From UBA4781 sp963674975 (GTDB lineage Bacteria; Chloroflexota; Anaerolineae; Anaerolineales; Anaerolineaceae): 64,000 nt of DNA. Below the pieces are notes generated by a model that saw nothing but the letters and a program-made list of their open reading frames with translations, made no database searches and was not told the DNA's origin. Where the stretch lies: positions 1,550,001-1,614,000 of the forward strand of contig OY771913.1 of assembly GCA_963674975.1 (NCBI GenBank), written 5' to 3'. This document shows, piece after piece, positions 62,100 through 64,000 of this stretch (within the stretch, counting starts at the first letter, position 1; the number at the start of each line of letters is the position of its first letter). Both the position numbers and the translations under genes were made by a program.

Positions 62100-63164
62100 A
62101 TGAAGTTAGGAATTATCGGACTGCCGCAATCAGGGAAAACGACCATTTTCAACGCACTTACGCGTGCTGCTCAACCAACCGATCTATCTACCGGAAAAAT
62201 GGAAATTCATACCGGCGTGGTGGATGTGCCCGATCCGCGGGTAGATAGCCTGGTAGAATTTTTCAGCGCGCGCAAAATTGTGCGAGCCAAGGTTACCTAT
62301 GTGGATATCGCCGGTCTGGGAACCGGTACAAAAGGAGAGCTTTCAGGTTCGCTGCTCAATCAGCTGTCGCAAATGGATGGGTTCATCCACGTAGTGCGCT
62401 GTTTTGAGGACGACAATATTCCCCATGTGTTGAGCAGCATTGATCCGGCACGGGATATTGCCAATATGGATGCGGAATTGCTGCTTAATGATCAGATCAA
62501 GATCGAAGCAAAACTGGAGCGGTTGAAAGAAGATTCTCATAAGGGAGGGCGTGATAAAGGAGAGGTCGAGCGCGAAACCAAATTATTTGAAAAGCTCAAT
62601 GAAACCCTGCAGCAGGAGAAACCTTTGCGGGAATTATCCCTCGATGAAGATGAAGAGCGCATGATCCAGGGATACGGTTTTTTAACCCGCAAGCCCATGC
62701 TGATCGTTCTCAACCTTGCAGAAGGGCAAACCACTCCTGATCTAGCAGGTGCTGCACCTTCCTATAAAATGATCCCACTGCAGGGGAAGATCGAAATGGA
62801 AATTGCCCAGCTGCCTGAAGACGAAGCGCAGGTTTTTCTGCAGGAATACAGCATTGAAGAGCCCGGCTTGAACCGCATGATCCGTGAGTCGTATGAATTG
62901 CTGGGGCTGATCTCATTTTTTACTGCCGGAGAGAAAGAGGTGCATGCCTGGACGGTGCATAAAGGCGCTACAGCTCCGGTAGCTGCCGGTACCATTCACA
63001 GCGATATGCAGCAGGGATTCATCCGTGCTGAGATCATGGCGTATGATGACCTGATGGAAGCAGGCAGCATCGCCGAACTGCGCAACCGCGGTAAGCTGCG
63101 CGTGGAAGGGAAAAATTATATTGTTCAGGATGGCGATATCATCGAGATCCGCTTCAACCTCTAG
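62100..63164 (+). CDS. ychF: Ribosome-associated ATPase/GTPase YchF
   Basis: 354 residues. The G1 motif reads GLPQSGKTTIFNAL instead of the usual GLPNVGKST, and the C-terminal TGS domain (from about 280: EVHAWTVHKGATAPVAAGTIHSD) is clear. YchF is an Obg-family protein linked to ribosomes and stress. The ATG follows AAGGA. It is monocistronic. Confidence 0.92.
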   Translation: MKLGIIGLPQSGKTTIFNALTRAAQPTDLSTGKMEIHTGVVDVPDPRVDSLVEFFSARKIVRAKVTYVDIAGLGTGTKGELSGSLLNQLSQMDGFIHVVRCFEDDNIPHVLSSIDPARDIANMDAELLLNDQIKIEAKLERLKEDSHKGGRDKGEVERETKLFEKLNETLQQEKPLRELSLDEDEERMIQGYGFLTRKPMLIVLNLAEGQTTPDLAGAAPSYKMIPLQGKIEMEIAQLPEDEAQVFLQEYSIEEPGLNRMIRESYELLGLISFFTAGEKEVHAWTVHKGATAPVAAGTIHSDMQQGFIRAEIMAYDDLMEAGSIAELRNRGKLRVEGKNYIVQDGDIIEIRFNL

Positions 63165-63173
63165 AATTAAATG

Positions 63174-63205
63174 AAAAAAGAGATGGCAGCGCCATCTCTT
63201 TTTTA
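63174..63205. terminator. Bidirectional terminator after ychF
   Basis: AAAAAGAGATGGC / GCCATCTCTTTTT with a 3-base loop between convergent genes. Confidence 0.92.
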
Positions 63206-63215
63206 TATCAAAAAT

Positions 63216-64000
63216 CTATTCCGTTTCTTCGAAAGTAATTGTGACGGACATCCCCCATTTCAGATTTGGAAGATCCTGAGAATCTAGTGTGATCCGTGCC
63301 GTGTAGAGTACATCACCCTGGTTGGTGGTTGGAAAGCCGCTGATGGAATCAATCGTGCCGGTAAGCATTTCCCCCGGGAAAGCTTCGACTTCAATGCTGA
63401 CGGGCTGCCCTTCCCGCAGATTCACCACTTCCAATTCTGTCAGGTCGCTTGTTTCAATGATCCATGTATCGGTATTGGCGATCACGACCATGGGTATGCC
63501 GGGAGAAGCAAATTCTCCTTCACTGATATTGATCTCCATTACCTGCCCGCTGAAGGGTGCTGTGATCTGTAAATTATCGAGCTGTTCGCTGATCGCAAGC
63601 TGCTTAGCCTGCAGGCTCTCAACCCGCGCTGTCAACACTGCCAGCATATCAATATCAGGACCGTCTTTACGCTTGTCATATTCCGCCTGGGCAACATCCA
63701 GGGCAGCCAGAGCTGCCTGATAGGTGTTCACTATCTGATCGTGCTTCAGCTGGATGACTGATTTGGCGCGCACTTTTCCATTATAAGTATCCTGTGCATC
63801 ATCCAACGCATTTTCGTAACGCTGGCGGGTGCTGTTGTCTTCGTCAAGATCAAGGTATTCCTGCAGGTCTGTCTGCGCATCTTCCACATCTTTTTGCGCA
63901 TCGATGATATCTTCATCTGCATCCTGCAGATCGTCTTCATATTCATCTTCATCAAGACGGTCGTATTCTTTCTGCGCGATATTAAAAGCATCCTGCGCTT
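63216..64000 (-). CDS. HlyD/MacA-type membrane-fusion adaptor, 5' end outside window
   Basis: The last ~260 residues of a larger protein; the frame is still open at the right edge. A long helical coiled coil rich in Asp, Glu, Gln and Ala (DDAQDTYNGKVRAKS to LQAKQLAISEQLDNL) is followed by the second lipoyl half (LQITAPFSGQVMEINISEGEF) and a beta-barrel (TWIIETSDLTELEVVNLREG). Such adaptors link ABC or other exporters across the envelope. The very acidic coil is notable. Partner transporter lies beyond the window, if present. Confidence 0.85.
   Translation of the reverse strand, partial: AQDAFNIAQKEYDRLDEDEYEDDLQDADEDIIDAQKDVEDAQTDLQEYLDLDEDNSTRQRYENALDDAQDTYNGKVRAKSVIQLKHDQIVNTYQAALAALDVAQAEYDKRKDGPDIDMLAVLTARVESLQAKQLAISEQLDNLQITAPFSGQVMEINISEGEFASPGIPMVVIANTDTWIIETSDLTELEVVNLREGQPVSIEVEAFPGEMLTGTIDSISGFPTTNQGDVLYTARITLDSQDLPNLKWGMSVTITFEETE

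Noticed and set aside
1..64000. CRISPR arrays, insertion sequences or prophage
   Set aside because: No spaced direct repeats, transposase or phage-type genes are visible.

Overview
This 64 kb window looks like chromosomal DNA of a Chloroflexota bacterium, most likely class Anaerolineae. The clues are lipoproteins with Thr/Pro-rich linkers, a SpoVS protein without other sporulation genes, bacterial core genes (dnaN, radA, clpC, holA, tmk, gatB, ssb, ychF) in a mixed order, and no outer-membrane or LPS genes. I infer the phylum from gene style, not from a phylogeny. Coding density is high, and I see no insertion sequence, prophage or CRISPR array.

Layout. 0-6.3 kb: start of glgC (cut by the window edge), a DUF389 membrane protein, a tetR/epimerase/SDR operon with its own operator, a lipoprotein, tRNA-Asn and a small cupin. 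6.4-15.7 kb: one co-directional minus-strand carbohydrate operon, the most unusual part of the window. It encodes a GntR regulator, two DhaK/DhaL kinase pairs, mannose-family PTS EIIA, a fused EIIC-EIID and EIIB, a two-helix membrane protein, an alpha/beta-hydrolase without its nucleophile, and a class II aldolase. A consensus promoter followed by an inverted repeat heads the operon. 15.8-19.8 kb: a ferredoxin with an Asp cluster ligand, two deoxynucleoside kinases, spoVS, a dense cluster of DnaA boxes (candidate oriC), a nucleotidyltransferase and ssb. 19.8-29.8 kb: oligoendopeptidase F, inositol monophosphatase, HD hydrolase, imidazolonepropionase, a GT-C membrane glycosyltransferase, an Rrf2 regulator, a thioesterase and clpC.

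29.8-39.1 kb: a radA/unknown/holA operon, galE and a transaldolase-like gene, a DUF1508 protein, arfB, a DinB-like protein, a DMT exporter, a YjbQ protein and a GAF-PP2C phosphatase. 39.1-48.5 kb: a nine-gene minus-strand run (pdxS, pdxT, unknown, ATPase-R3H, tmk, DsbA-cyclophilin lipoprotein, PrsW protease, acyltransferase, short ComEC). 48.6 kb: two perfect parS sites. 48.7-52.1 kb: an ABC exporter with a DUF2334 lipoprotein. 52.2-64 kb: a stand-alone PPDK N-domain protein, dnaN, glutamate dehydrogenase, gatB, an aminotransferase, a sugar nucleotidyltransferase, an AT-rich HEPN-like gene beside tRNA-Leu, ychF, and the end of an HlyD-type adaptor.

The parS pair, the DnaA-box cluster and dnaN together suggest that the window lies near the replication origin. 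The best candidate for an undescribed system is the PTS/double-DhaKL operon. I infer that it imports and phosphorylates a small sugar or polyol, phosphorylates one or two ketose-like intermediates with the kinase pairs, and cleaves the product with the aldolase. The substrate cannot be read from the sequence.
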